Assembly (NCBI GenBank): GCA_036365515.1
Contig: CM070877.1
Location: 110,934,011-110,998,010, forward strand
DNA from: Torymus aiolomorphi
Lineage: Eukaryota > Arthropoda > Insecta > Hymenoptera > Torymidae
Direction: 5' to 3'
Length of the DNA stretch: 64,000 bases
A program made the position numbers and the translations under genes. This document shows positions 1 to 10,780 of the stretch, piece by piece (the first letter of the stretch is position 1; every line of letters starts with the position of its first letter). Below the pieces are notes generated by a model that was given only the letters and a program-made list of their open reading frames with translations, had not been told where the DNA came from and ran no database searches.

Positions 1-820
1 CGAGTATTTGGACACAGTTTTAATGATAAGGGGTTGCACCCCCTATTTTTATGGGGGTAAACATAATTTTTTTCACCCTGTTTTTAAAATAACAAAGTTT
101 TGACGAGCCATATTTGATTAAAAAATGCCATGTTGTAAAGAAAATTAAAAATTATAGTTGATCTGTTTCGGGGTTTGAAAAAACACATAGAAGGAATGAG
201 CTACCCCTACTTTAGTTATTTATCTTTTAGTGATTAAAAAAAATTGATCACAACATTCTTTTTTATTTTTAATTTTGAGATGCTTATTTCAAATCATATT
301 TTACGTCAAAGACTAAAATTGACTACTAAAATTTAATACATTAAATGAAAATTTGCACGAAAATTTTTATCGATTATTTTTTTTTGTTTATGAAATTAAT
401 ACTGAAATTATTTATAAACAAAGAATTTTTCTGGGTAAAATTCTATTAAAAATTCATCTTTTTTACATTATATTAGGATAATATTTCATTTCCCGTATTG
501 ATACTTGTGTTGTTGATGTCATAAAAATTTAAGTTTTTTTTATCAACGAAAGTTTTATTCTTACCGAAATAGGCAATATAATTATAATTATATTAAATTT
601 ACATTACAATTTTCAATGTCATCACGCTTCTACGAATATTTTTTTCGCGACGACATTTATAAAAATATTGGTAAGTTAAAAATAAACTTTGAATACGAGA
701 TAATTCTCGAGTAAACAAGAGATATTTTTATTCGACTGTAAATTTTTCACAACAAAACTTTATTAATAAATAAAACTGTTATCTTTGTGGATCTTTGTTG
801 TTTGTTAAACAATTTGACTG
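1..820. other. AT-rich gene-free DNA
   Basis: AT-rich sequence with many homopolymer runs. I see no reading frame of useful length, no recognisable protein similarity, no tandem array and no RNA gene here. Confidence 0.6.
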
Positions 821-825
821 AATAT

Positions 826-936
826 AAAATAGTACATTACGGTACAAATGACGAAAGTTGAAGTACCGCTACTGCGTGAAGTTGCCATATCACGCAGTGG
901 TGATCTTTCGTCTTGTGTACCGTATACTATTTTTCT
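826..936. repeat. Hairpin repeat (MITE-like)
   Basis: The two halves are inverted copies: AGTACATTACGGTAC...CTTTCGTC-type sequence runs inward from both ends around a loop near 880. The outer motif AGTACATTACG recurs at about 1010-1025, 1350-1366 and 2345-2360, so it marks a dispersed family. It looks like a short non-autonomous inverted-repeat element. Confidence 0.55.
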
Positions 937-944
937 TGATGCCT

Positions 945-1370
945 AGTGGAAAGTACTTTTATAGCACTCGAAATCATAATTTTAATATGATTATTTGGCT
1001 CTCGTGGTATAATAGTACATTTCGATACTAGTGCGAGGATTTGATTTTCCCCTCGTGTGACTGTTTGCACCCGAGCGAAGCGAGGGTGAAAAGGTCACAC
1101 GAGGAGAAAATCAACTTCTCACACAAGTATCGAACCGTATTTTTAGACAGGACGTGCGAGAAGTGAGATTTTTGCATGCATCGTTTAACGCAGCGTGCGA
1201 GAAATCGAACTTCTCGCACGGAGTTTCAAAAAATACTGTATGACACTGGTGCGTAAGATGATTTTTACCGCATTCGACTTTTTTTACTCGCTTCGCTCGT
1301 GCGAAAAAGGTCTCCTTCGGTAAACAATCACATTCCCCACCCGTATCGTAATGTACTATTACATAATTAG
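945..1370 (-). repeat. Composite hairpin repeat, copy A
   Basis: This segment is an inverted counterpart of about 2341-2520. The flank CGAAATCATAATTTTAATATG and the block with CGCTTCGCTCGTGCG / CGAGCGAAGCG occur here in one orientation and there in the other. Inside, CCTCGTGTGAC...GTCACACGAGG forms its own hairpin (about 1050-1105). Apparent reading frames across it are by-products of the palindromes, not genes. Confidence 0.5.
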
Positions 1371-1519
1371 TCTCGCCGATATATATTTTGCCACCGACAA
1401 TGATAACACCGTAATAGCATGCATTCAGCTTCTCGCATGTAACCCGACTAATTCTCACTTTTTCTGCTCTGACTCTTAGGAGTCTTTCATTTCATCAAAG
1501 CTCGAGCGTGTTGAATTCC

Positions 1520-1600
1520 ATGGCCGCCCCGACATTTGCAGTACAAGCGCAGCGAGTGTTGCTGGTCGGGGGGACGGGCATCGAAAACATCACGTTTGAA
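1520..1600. repeat. Short hairpin repeat
   Basis: GCCGCCCCGACATTTGCAG...TGCTGGTCGGGG with a following GGGCATCGAAAACA. The same kind of hairpin (CGATGCCCGCCCC...GGGCGGGCATCGA) recurs at about 44500-44578, showing a dispersed family. Confidence 0.4.
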
Positions 1601-1675
1601 AACATCAACTTTCTACATCAACTTCTTCCTCATCTTCAGATTCGTCGGATGAGGACAATTCATTATTAATGAACA

Positions 1676-1765
1676 ATCTTTATAGCACTGCGTGGCATAA
1701 ATCCGCATTTATGTCACGCCTATCCGTGACATGGTGGATTTATGCAGTCAGTGCTATAAAATAAT
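1676..1765. repeat. Hairpin repeat
   Basis: TTTATAGCACTG...TGCATAAATCC-type sequence is mirrored about a centre near 1720 (TTTATAGCACTGCGTGGCATAA on the left, TTATGCAGTCAGTGCTATAAA on the right). It looks like a short imperfect palindromic element. Confidence 0.5.
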
Positions 1766-1837
1766 GTACGATACACATGTCATAAGTCGTTCTTTATGGC
1801 TCGGCGTGTATAACCGCCCGAGCGTAGCGTAAACATA

Positions 1838-2022
1838 GACATAAGAGAGATAGACTGCGGGTGTAGGTTAGCAAGAGTGGCACCTCTAACCATGTTCACG
1901 CACATGTGTTAGAGAGAGACAGCATACCTTCTATTACATGTACCTTCTATGCATCTGTCTCTCTCTTAACGGGTGCCACTCTCGCTAACCTACACCCGCA
2001 GTCTATCTCTCTTATGTCAATG
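1838..2022. repeat. Hairpin with ~53-bp arms
   Basis: The arm starting CATAAGAGAGATAGACTGCG is mirrored at the other end as CGCAGTCTATCTCTCTTATG. A second inner inverted pair (AGAGAGAGACAG / CTGTCTCTCTCT) sits near the centre. The arms look nearly identical. No coding content. Confidence 0.65.
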
Positions 2023-2340
2023 AGTGTAAAGGGCAACTATTATGCCACTAGTATCGTAATGTACTGTTTATCCATTTCACAAATTAAAGCAATATAAATC
2101 GCTTGTTGATTGATGATCAGAAGTGATTGTTTTTGTTGTACATATAGGTTAATGACTTTGAATATGTTAACAAAACCTCTAAAACAATCTATTAATAAAA
2201 TCTGCAGTTGCCTAGTTACCAACTCAGAAGCATGCGTGGCGAAAGCTGCTGTCAGTGACGAAAAGCCTAGTAATGGTTAAATGTCCTTCTTTCGCTATTG
2301 AAAACAATGGCGAAACCACGTACTTTCCACCAGGGCATCA

Positions 2341-2520
2341 AAAAATAGTACATTACGATACGGGTGTGGAAGGTAATTATTTACCGAAGGAGACCTTTTT
2401 CGCACGAGCGAAGCGAGTGAGAAAAGTCGAATGCGGTAGAAATCACCTTACGCACCAGTGTCGTACCGTATTTTATACCACGAGAGCCGAATAATCATAT
2501 TAAAGTTATGATTTTGAGGT
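2341..2520 (+). repeat. Composite hairpin repeat, copy B
   Basis: Inverted counterpart of the segment near 945-1370, sharing AGTACATTACGATACGG, the CGCACGAGCGAAGCGAGTG block and the CCACGAGAGCCGAATAATC flank. Together the pair brackets 1.0-2.5 kb and suggests nested insertions of one hairpin family. Confidence 0.5.
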
Positions 2521-3700
2521 TAGAGTGGTGTAAAATATCCTTTTTGTTTTTTCATTTATGTATCCTATACAAACAATTAATTATTGTTTATAAACATTTT
2601 AAAGACATACATTAGTTTGAGAAAGAAAAATATGTATTGGCAATAATCTAATAAATATTTGTTTTGAAATAGGTATTTAACTGCTATCCTGCTCGACTTA
2701 GTGGTTTAAAGTTAATCCATCATTGTAACAATCATACAAATATAATAACTAAGTTATACTTCTTAACAAAAGACAACGAATCGTTTTGAAATTTAACAGA
2801 GAGGTAGTTTTTTTTCATATTTAAGAATCGATATTTTTATGAAATATTTTTATGAAATTTTTACGAAATTCATATTTTGAAAGTCAATTATTATCGTTGC
2901 CCTAGTAGACGTTGCCGCGGGACTCAATCTGAAATTACTTTCTCGGGGATATACCCTAGTACACAATAATTATTTTATTTATATATGATATACAAATTAA
3001 ATAGAACTATTGCATATTTTGCTCTAAAACTTTATATTTGTGTTTTGGGGCTAATTTGGAATGAGTAAAAAAATTTTGACCAACATAACCTTTTGAAATT
3101 TTAACACAATGTTGTACTCGATAAGTGTAATAAGTGGTAAAATTTTGAGTCAATCAATCGAATATTCTTTTTAAAAATGCAAATATAAGAAATTTATAAA
3201 AAAATTTTAACCTCAAATATCTTTGGTCACAACGGTCAGATCTTTTTCGGCAAAGAACTGAATCCTTAGATGTAAAAAAGCTAATTCTTTGCCAAATTTT
3301 AAAATGATTCATTGACTTTTACTCCTGATATCGCTAACAAAAGAAAACGCACTTGTTTTCAAAAATAATTTTTTTCTCGGAAACAAATCTACATAACCTC
3401 TTGAAATTTTAACACAATTTTGTACTCGATAAGTGTAATAAGTGGTAAAAATTTTGAGTGGAAAAATGAAAAAGTTTTTGAGATATTAATTAAAGAAATA
3501 TAAACTATATTTTCATTAATAATAAATGACAGGCTAGAGATAATTTAAATTTAAAAAAAAGAAATTGTAGGTAATTTAATAAAAATTTAGTTTATTAAGT
3601 AATACTGGCTGAAAAAAATTAAAATATCAGAAAAACGAAAAATTCAAAATCGTTTTTGGTTATAAAAAAAAATCGGTAAAATCAAAAAGTAGGTTATGCT
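2521..3700. other. AT-rich DNA with a 70-bp direct repeat
   Basis: No genes seen. Two copies of a ~70-bp sequence containing TTTTGTACTCGATAAGTG-type text and GTAATAAGTGGTAAAA occur at about 3090-3158 and 3391-3462, in the same orientation and about 305 bp apart. Otherwise AT-rich and featureless. Confidence 0.5.
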
Positions 3701-3778
3701 CTCTCTATTCTCCTCCGCAACGAAGAGAATAAGCCTTTTCCGATGTAAATCGGTCGATCGGTTCAAAAGTTATCGCCT

Positions 3779-3977
<199 letters not shown>

Positions 3978-4290
3978 GATACGAACATTTTTTTATCAAA
4001 AACAACGGATTTTAGCGCCAAAAGTCTTAAAACATGTTTTTGAACATTTTTTGTTTCAAAAATTTTTTTCACCGTTACAAAGCTTCGTCTTTGAGGAAGC
4101 AATTACAATTGACTTATCTTGATGTAAAAATGTGTAATTCTCGTAGTTATTGGTAAAATTGTCTATAAATAATTAATGTCCCACTTTATCGAAAAACACC
4201 TTGCAGATTCTGATTCAGGAGGTCAAAATACATAAGAAAAACCTTAGTGGAGCCTTGGACATTGATGGCCCATGGCCACTTATAGGCTGC
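3978..4290. other. Gene-free spacer
   Basis: AT-rich sequence between the AC microsatellite and the first copies of the 93-bp repeat. No coding or repeat signal that I can support. Confidence 0.4.
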
Positions 4291-4818
4291 GCCAAGACTA
4301 TATAAGGGAGTCATGTAAACATAAAGAAATAAGCGAAACGATTATATAAATAATTTTTAAATCCAAGTAGCCGGAGGACGCGAAAACCACGCATATGAGG
4401 GAATTACGTAGACGTGCAACAATAACCAAGACAATTACTTAAACAATTTTTAAACTCAAGTAGCCGGAGAACGCGAGTTCCAAGCTTATAACGGAGTTAC
4501 GTAGACGTGCGACGTAAGCAAGACTACTATTTAAATAGTTTTTAAACGCAAATAGCCGGGGGACACGAGATCCACGAATAGGAGGGATTCATGAAAACAT
4601 GTAACAATAAGCAAAACGATTATTTAAATAATTTGTACATCCAAGTAGGCGGGGGATACGAGATCCACGCATATAAGGGAGTCATGTAAACATGAAAAAA
4701 TAAGCCACACGATTATTTAAATAATGTTTACACCCAAGTAGCCAGGGGACGCGAGGACCACGCATATGAGGGAATTAGGCAGACGTGCAACAATAACCAA
4801 GACAATTATTTAAATAAT
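4290..4818 (+). repeat. ~93-bp tandem repeat array (forward)
   Basis: About five to six degenerate copies of a ~93-bp unit built from CCAAGTAGCCGGGGGACGCG, CCACGCATATGAGGG, ACGTAGACGTGCAACAATAA and ATTATTTAAATAATTTTTAAA. Two unit flavours alternate: one with ACGTAGACGTGCAACAATAACC and one with CATGTAGACATGAAAAAATA. It is non-coding and satellite-like; the same family fills much of 5.9-10.2 kb and recurs near 30 kb. Confidence 0.85.
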
Positions 4819-4825
4819 TCGTCGG

Positions 4826-4908
4826 GTTAGAGGAAAAGGATGCTATCTTGAAGATGCGTTGAATAAGATGCTATCTCGTTGAGAGTTGGAAAACATGCTA
4901 TCTCGGTA
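4826..4908 (+). repeat. ATGCTATCTCG short tandem repeats
   Basis: Three spaced copies of GATGCTATCTTG/GATGCTATCTCG/CATGCTATCTCG. The same motif forms a denser array at 9290-9535, so the two patches bracket the 93-bp satellite block. Confidence 0.55.
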
Positions 4909-5958
4909 ATTTTTTTTTCGTGAAAATTTAAGTTTGCACCTCTTCATAAACTTTTAAAGAAAATTGTTTTTTTCAATATATTTAGTTTGATTATCAATGA
5001 TAATAAATGTATACGATAGTATTTTACTATAAACTTGGTTGTCTTATGATATAGGCTTTTTTTTAATTTTAAATGAATAATACAACTTATTGACAAATAG
5101 CCATTTAAACAGAATTTTTATATTACTTTAGTATGATTACATTATCCTTAACTGCCATTCATTTATGAGAAAAATCGATAAATTTCATAAATGTTTCATT
5201 TAATTTGAGATTTTATTATATCCACTGACCGATCTAGCTTACAATGTCCAAGGAATATGAGGCAAATCGATATTTTGCAGCTGACGGAATTGTTAGTTAA
5301 TTGTTGCACATCAGCTGTCAGGTAACGCTAAGTAGCCGATTGCAAAAACATGAAATGATAAATACCCACTAAACTCACTTAAATGATGTCCCGAATCCTA
5401 GCGTCATATTGTGATAAATTGAAATAAAAAATAAATAAATAATTGAAATAAAAAAATGTCGTTAAAAAACGCCAACTTTACAATTAATTACTAAACCCCA
5501 AATAAGCGAAGGAGGCGAGTTAGGCGAGTTCCAGATAGCAGTGTATCTATGCACGTTCACATTGGCATACGATAAGTAAAAAACCCACATACCAAATAGG
5601 CGGTGGAGGTAAGTGAAACGTAAAAATGTAACCTTCGGTACACGTATAGAGGCGGGCAAACGACAAATAGTTTTAGTTTAATAAAATAAAAAACCTAAAC
5701 ATCAAACAGGAGGTAGAGGCGAGTTCCATATATGTAGAAGAGTTCTTCTTCTTTATCATTCATGTTCGAAGAATTTTCTCCTTGAAAAACTCTCCCTGCT
5801 CGGCTGTGCTGTGTGTAAATAATTTTTATGTGGCTTTCATGTTCTTCACCTGTTTAGCGACTGATGTTTGAGTTTTTTATTTAATTAGTCCTATTGTCAA
5901 TAATCGTTAACGTGAAACTTAACTCAGCCTGTTTGGAGTTTGCATTTTCTATTTTATT
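4909..5958. other. Gene-free DNA with diverged satellite copies
   Basis: No genes seen. Between about 5480 and 5740 there are strongly diverged versions of the 93-bp unit (CCCCAAATAAGCGAAGGAGG, CAAATAGGCGGTGGAGG, CATCAAACAGGAGGTAGAGG, each followed by a GAGTTCC-like stretch). The remainder is AT-rich. Confidence 0.45.
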
Positions 5959-5959
5959 A

Positions 5960-6372
5960 TAAGGGAGTCATGTAGATATAAAAAAAATAAGCCAAACAAT
6001 TATTTAAATAATTTTTAAACCCAAGTAGGCGGGGGATATGAGGTCCATTCATATAAGGGAGTCATGTAGATATGAAAAAATAAGCAAAACTATTATTTAA
6101 ATAGTTTTTAAACCCAAGTAGCCGGGGGACGCGAGGACCACGCATATGAGGAAATTACGTAGACGTGCAACAATAATGAAGACGATTAGTTAAATAATTT
6201 TTAATCCCAAGTAGGCGGGGAATATGAGGTCCACGCATATATGGGAGTCATGTAGACATGAAAAAATAAGCAAAACGATTATTTAAATAATTTTTAATCA
6301 CATGCAGGCGGGGGATACGAGATCCATGCATATAAGGTAGTCATGTAGACATGAAAAATAAGCAAAAAAATT
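5960..6372 (+). repeat. ~93-bp repeat array (forward)
   Basis: About four copies in the same orientation as the 4.3-4.8 kb array, ending near 6372 where the orientation flips. Units read CCCAAGTAGGCGGGGGATATG, then GTCCACGCATATAAGGGAG and a TTATTTAAATAATTTTTAA spacer. Confidence 0.85.
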
Positions 6373-6375
6373 CTT

Positions 6376-7215
6376 ATCCTCTATAACTCCATTCCCATAT
6401 ATGCGTGGATCTCGTGTCCCACGACTACTTGGGTTTAAAAATTATTCAAATAATAGTCTTGCTTACGTCGTCCCCGGTTACTTGGTTTCAAAATTGTTTA
6501 AATAATTTTCTTGGTCATTGTTGCACGTCTGCGTAATTCCCTCATTTGCGTGGTCCTCGCGTCCCCCGCCTACTTGGGTTTAAAAATTATTTAAATAATC
6601 GTTTTGCTTATTTTTTCATGTCTACATGAGTCCCTTATATGCGTGGACCTGATATCCCCGACCTACTTGGGTTTAAAAATTATTCAAATAATAGTCTTGC
6701 TTACGTCGTCCCCGGTTACTTGGTTTCAAAATTGTTTAAATAATTTTCTTGGTCATTGTTGCACGTCTGCGTAATTCCCTCATTTGCGTGGTCCTCGCGT
6801 CCCCCGCCTACTTGGGTTTAAAAATTATTTAAATAATCGTTTTGCTTATTTTTTCATGTCTACATGAGTCCCTTATATGCGTGGACCTCATATCTCCGAC
6901 CTACTTGGGTTTAAAAATTGTTTAAATAATTTTCTTGCTTATTGTTGCACGTCTACGTAATTCTCTAATATGCGTGGTCCTCGCGTCCCCCGGCTTCTTG
7001 GGTTTAAAAATTATTTAAATAATCGTTTTGCTTATTTCTTTATGTCTACTTGATTCCCTTATATGCGTGGACCTTATATCCCCCGCCTACTTGGGTTTAA
7101 AAATTATTTAAATAATGGTTTGGCTTATTTTTTCATGTGTACATGACTCCCTTATATGCGTGGACCTCATATCCGCTGTCTATTTAGGTTTAAAAATTGT
7201 TTAAATAATTGTCTT
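6376..7215 (-). repeat. ~93-bp repeat array (reverse) with 237-bp higher-order period
   Basis: About nine copies of the same unit in reverse orientation, head-to-head with the preceding array. A longer block starting at CTTGGGTTTAAAAATTATTC (about 6429) is repeated almost unchanged from about 6666, giving a ~237-bp higher-order repeat made of two to three basic units. This indicates recent local duplication. Confidence 0.85.
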
Positions 7216-7467
7216 GGTTATTGTTGCACGGGATTTTTTGGGGAATATATTCTAGAATGTAACTGTAGTATGGCGAAAATTTTATCTGGCATCAGTTTCC
7301 CCAGGTCTGGAAATGCATACCTACTATTGTGTGAGGTCTGGATGTTTCCAGACCATCCAGAGGGAAGATGACGCCCCTGCTTCTTTTTAGGAAAACGTAC
7401 AAAAATTGCGAAAATGAGAAAGAATATTTATATGGGGACTATCATGACTATTTTTCAATTTTCATCC
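7177..7467 (+). repeat. Outer inverted repeat, left arm
   Basis: This ~290-bp sequence, containing GGGATTTTTTGGGGAATATA and ACTGATGCC-type text, recurs inverted at about 8963-9255. The arms are very similar and include the edge of a 93-bp repeat unit. The apparent 70-aa frame here has a twin on the other strand of the partner arm, showing it is a repeat artefact. Confidence 0.75.
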
Positions 7468-7636
7468 CCTTACAAGAGACCCCCACGTCATGTGTGCCCC
7501 ATGGCCCCCGCAACCTTTAATGCGGCGCTGCTTGCATAGGTTCTCGCTGTTTCCTAACAGATGGCGTTACCAGGACTAAGTGTATGTAATTTCAGATGCT
7601 AACGCATCTATAAGGAAGTACTGTCGGTAAGCTTGA

Positions 7637-8401
7637 ACTTAAGGTGGTTCTCCTTGGACTCCCTAGTCAAAGCAGTGCTAAATGTAGAAATTACCTAAAA
7701 TTAAAAAAAACCGTAGTGTAAATGTGATTTATTTATTTAAAATCATAGAGATAGTCAATGTATTATAAATAAAGTATATTTAACATGACTAACATAACTT
7801 TTTTCACAAAATGGCGATATTCTAGAAACTAGATATTGTCACTACAAATAATTGTTGATAAATCACTGGAATCTTTTTTGTTTCTCAACCGATTTTAGTT
7901 TTCAAGGTCTCATTTTGCTCCTTAAGAAATTTCATGGGGACTTGCCGAAAGAAAAATTAAAAATTATTCAAAACTCAGAAAGTTATAGCCAATTAAAAGA
8001 ATATTTTGTTTTAACGACGTACATGAATTTATGAACAATTATCTATAACTTTCTGAGTTTTGAATAATTTTTAATTTTTCCTTCGGCAAATCCCCATGAA
8101 ATTTCTTAAGGAGTAAATTAAGACCTTGAAAACTAAAATCGGTTGAGAAACAAAAAAGATTCCAGTGATTTATCAACAATTGTTTGTAGTGACGATATTT
8201 AATTTCTAGAAAATCGTCATTTTGTGAAAAAAGTTATTTTAGTCATGTTAAATACGCTTTATTTATAATACATGGACTATCTCTATCATTTAAAATAAAT
8301 AAATCACATTTACACTACGGTTTTTTAAAATTTTAGGTAATTTCTACATTTAGCACTGCTTTGACTAGGGAGTCCGAGGAGAACTACTCGTACCTTAAGT
8401 G
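7637..8401. repeat. Large palindrome (foldback), ~355-bp arms
   Basis: Left arm about 7637-7992 and right arm about 8047-8401 are inverted copies, starting with ACTTAAGG near GGACTCCCTAGTCAAAGCAG and ending in mirrored ACTCAGAAAGTTATAG, around a ~55-bp loop. This would form a long hairpin. No transposase is visible inside, so it is either a non-autonomous element or a local inverted duplication. Confidence 0.75.
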
Positions 8402-8449
8402 TATGCTAGTTCGCCATAGTGTAAACAGCGTTTTTTGTTCTTACTACTA

Positions 8450-8975
8450 AAATGTCAAGTTTTGTGCCAAGTAAAGAGTATTTGCGGGGAATTTTATTGC
8501 ACTATTTTATGAAAAAAAATCTGCAGCTGAAGCGCACAGGATTCTTGTTGAAACTTACGGTGACCATGCTCTGTCGGAAACAACATGCAGAGACTTGTTT
8601 CGACGCTTCAAAAATAACGATTTTAATCTTGGAGATAAAGAACGTGCTGGTGCACCAAAAAAGTTTGAAGACGAAGAATTGGAGGAATTACTAAATGAAG
8701 ACTCATATCAGACGCTAGCTGAACTTGCAAAATCATTACGAGTAGATGAGACAACAGTTTCGAAACGTTTGAAAACATTAGGAATGATCCAGAAGCTAGG
8801 ACATCGGGTGCCGTATGAGTTGAAGCCGACAGACGTCGGATGGCGTTTTCTTACGTATGAAGTGCTGCTTCAACGGCAGAAAAGGAAAGGTTTTTTGCGT
8901 CGTATCGTGACTGGCGATGAAAAGTGGATACATAATCCTAAGCGTAAAAAATCGTGGGGTAAACCCGAAAATTGA
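8450..8975 (+). pseudogene. Mariner transposase fragment
   Basis: The N-terminal half of a mariner-type transposase, different from the intact one at 19 kb. Readable parts include a start near 8452 with PSKEYLRGILLHYF, then after a frameshift the helix-turn-helix region FRRFKNNDF...KERAGAPKKFEDEEL, then ESLRVDETTVSKRLK-like text, and finally the first catalytic block IVTGDEKWIH. It stops about eight codons later, so the second and third catalytic aspartates are missing. The break coincides with the start of the right arm of the outer inverted repeat. It is clearly inactive; a host gene is very unlikely. Confidence 0.85.
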
Positions 8976-9255
8976 AAAATAGTCACGATAGTCCATAGAA
9001 ATATTCTTTCTCATTTTCGCAATTTCTGTACGTTTTCCGAAAAAGAAGCAGGGGCGTTATCGTCCCTCTGGATGGTCTGGAAACATGTAGACCTCACACA
9101 TTAGTAGGTATGCATTTCCAGACCTGGGGAAACTGATGCCAGATAAAATTTTCGCCATACTACAGTTACATTCTAGAATATATTCCCCAAAAAATCCCGT
9201 GCAACAATAACCAAGACAATTATTTAAAGAATTTTTAAACCCAAGGTGGGGGATA
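8963..9255 (-). repeat. Outer inverted repeat, right arm
   Basis: Inverted partner of about 7177-7467. It begins directly after the mariner fragment and runs into part of a forward 93-bp repeat unit. The arrangement arm, palindrome, mariner fragment, arm suggests that the inner pieces were inserted into, or captured with, an inverted duplication. Confidence 0.75.
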
Positions 9256-9289
9256 TGAGGTCCACGCATATAACGACGGCTCCTATTCA

Positions 9290-9535
9290 TAAGATGCTAT
9301 CTCAGCAGTCCGAATAAGAAACGTCTATCTCAACGGCAGAACAAAACAGTTCTATCTCGCCGCTCAATGCAAAAAGGTGCTATCTCGGCGCCCAATGCAA
9401 AAAGGATCTATCTCGCCGCTTAATGCAAAAAGGTGCTATCTCGGCGCCCAATGCAAAAGGGGGTCTATCTCGGAGTTCAGCGCAGAAAAGGTCTATCTCA
9501 GCGTTCAGTGCAAAAAGGTTCTATCTCGGCGTTAA
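9290..9535 (+). repeat. CTATCTCGGCG minisatellite (~30-bp unit)
   Basis: About eight units of the form AAAAGGTGCTATCTCGGCG followed by CCAATGC, with variants CTATCTCGCCG and CTATCTCAGCG. The unit is about 28-32 bp. It lies directly between 93-bp repeat copies, as does the smaller patch near 4.85 kb. Confidence 0.85.
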
Positions 9536-9559
9536 ATTTGAAACGATCATCACGATTAT

Positions 9560-10168
9560 TAAAGAACATTTACACCCAAGTATCAGGGGGTACGAGGTCC
9601 TGTACGTACGCAAGGAAATTAAAGCAGATATGCGATAAGAAAAATACGGTTATTTAAACAATTTATCCCTAAGTAGCTGGGGGATACAAGCTTCACGAGG
9701 GCAAGTGAGTAACGCAGACGTACGATAAGAAAAATACGATTATTTAAACAATTTTAACCTAAGTAGCCGGGGAATACAACCTTCACGAGGGCAGGTGAGT
9801 ATCGCAGACGTGCGATAAAAAAAATACGATTATTTAAACAATTTTAACCACAAGTAGCCTGGAGATACAATCTTTACGAGTGTAGGGGAATTACGTGGAC
9901 CCGCGATAACAAATAATACGATTATTTAAACAATTTTAATCCTAAGTTGTCGAGAGATACAAGCTTCACGAGGGCAGGTGAGTAACGCAGATGTACGGGA
10001 AGAAAAATACGATTATTTAAACAATTTTAACCCAAAGTAGCCGGGGAATACAATCTTCACGAGGGCAGGTGAGTAACGCAGACGTGCGATAAAAAAAATA
10101 CAATTATTTAAACAATTTTAACCCTAAGTAGTCGGGGAATACAACCTTCACGAGGGCAGGTGAGTAAA
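9560..10168 (+). repeat. ~93-bp repeat array, variant subfamily
   Basis: Six to seven forward copies of a diverged subfamily: CTAAGTAGCCGGGGAATACAA, CTTCACGAGGGCAGGTGAG, ACGCAGACGTGCGATAA and ATACGATTATTTAAACAATT. Copies within this block resemble each other more than they resemble the 4-7 kb copies, so this subfamily amplified separately. The same variant occurs reversed near 30.5-30.85 kb. Confidence 0.85.
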
Positions 10169-10333
10169 CATTAAAAATGGGTAGGAAAACAGAAACTGGC
10201 AACTGAAAATGGCTAGTTATTAGACACAAGTGTAACGCTTTTTTCCATCAACTTCTCCCATTTTATGGAATGGCCCTAACCTCAAAATCTTCAACTTAAA
10301 ATTTCATAACAATTTAATCACATATTGTAAAAC
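10169..10333. other. Spacer left of the Polinton
   Basis: AT-rich sequence with no supported feature, ending in the TTATGC hexamer that is the left target-site copy of the Polinton. Confidence 0.4.
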
Positions 10334-10339
10334 TTATGC

Positions 10340-10552
10340 AGTAGGTAGGCTATGGGGATTCCCGATCAATGGAGATTCTGGATCAATGGGGATTCTGGAT
10401 CAATGGGGATTCTGGATCAGTGGGGATTCTGTATCAAGGGGGGTTCTGGATCACTGATCCAAATGCCCCTGATGCAGAACACCTGTGATCTGGAATACTC
10501 TTGATCTAGAATACCTTTGATTTAGAATCGTGATCGAGGAATCTCCATAGCT
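10340..10552 (+). repeat. Polinton left terminal inverted repeat
   Basis: A 213-bp terminal repeat with internal 17-bp direct repeats of GGGGATTCTGGATCAAT (about five units), then a GATC-rich stretch ending CTCCATAGCT. The right terminal repeat has one unit fewer, which explains the length difference. Confidence 0.85.
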
Positions 10553-10556
10553 AAAT

Positions 10557-10692
10557 TAGTTTATTTAGCAAGTGAAAAAAAAAATTATTTACAAAATTAT
10601 TTGGAGTTTATTAAAATTTTAGAAAAATGTAAGTATATTTTAATAAACTCTGAATAATTTTATAAATATTTTTTCACTTGCTAAATAACTCG
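10557..10692. repeat. Hairpin inside the Polinton left end
   Basis: GTTTATTTAGCAAGTGAAAA is mirrored as TTTTCACTTGCTAAATAACT with similar inner arms around AAATTTTAGAAAAATG. An AT-rich MITE-like palindrome of about 135 bp. Confidence 0.6.
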
Positions 10693-10780
10693 AATGCTGA
10701 AAGAAAAAAAAAAGTAATTATTAAAATATATTTAAATAAAATTGATTTTAAATAGTTTTTTTTACGTTAAATTATTTTGT

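Noticed and set aside
1028..1458. Frames of 60-115 codons near 1.0-1.5 kb and 2.25-2.5 kb
   Set aside because: The same peptides appear in inverted copies of the hairpin repeats, so they are by-products of palindromic DNA.
4290..7215. CRISPR-like interpretation of the regularly spaced 93-bp repeats
   Set aside because: Whole units repeat, without unique spacers, in eukaryotic AT-rich DNA; it is a satellite-type array.
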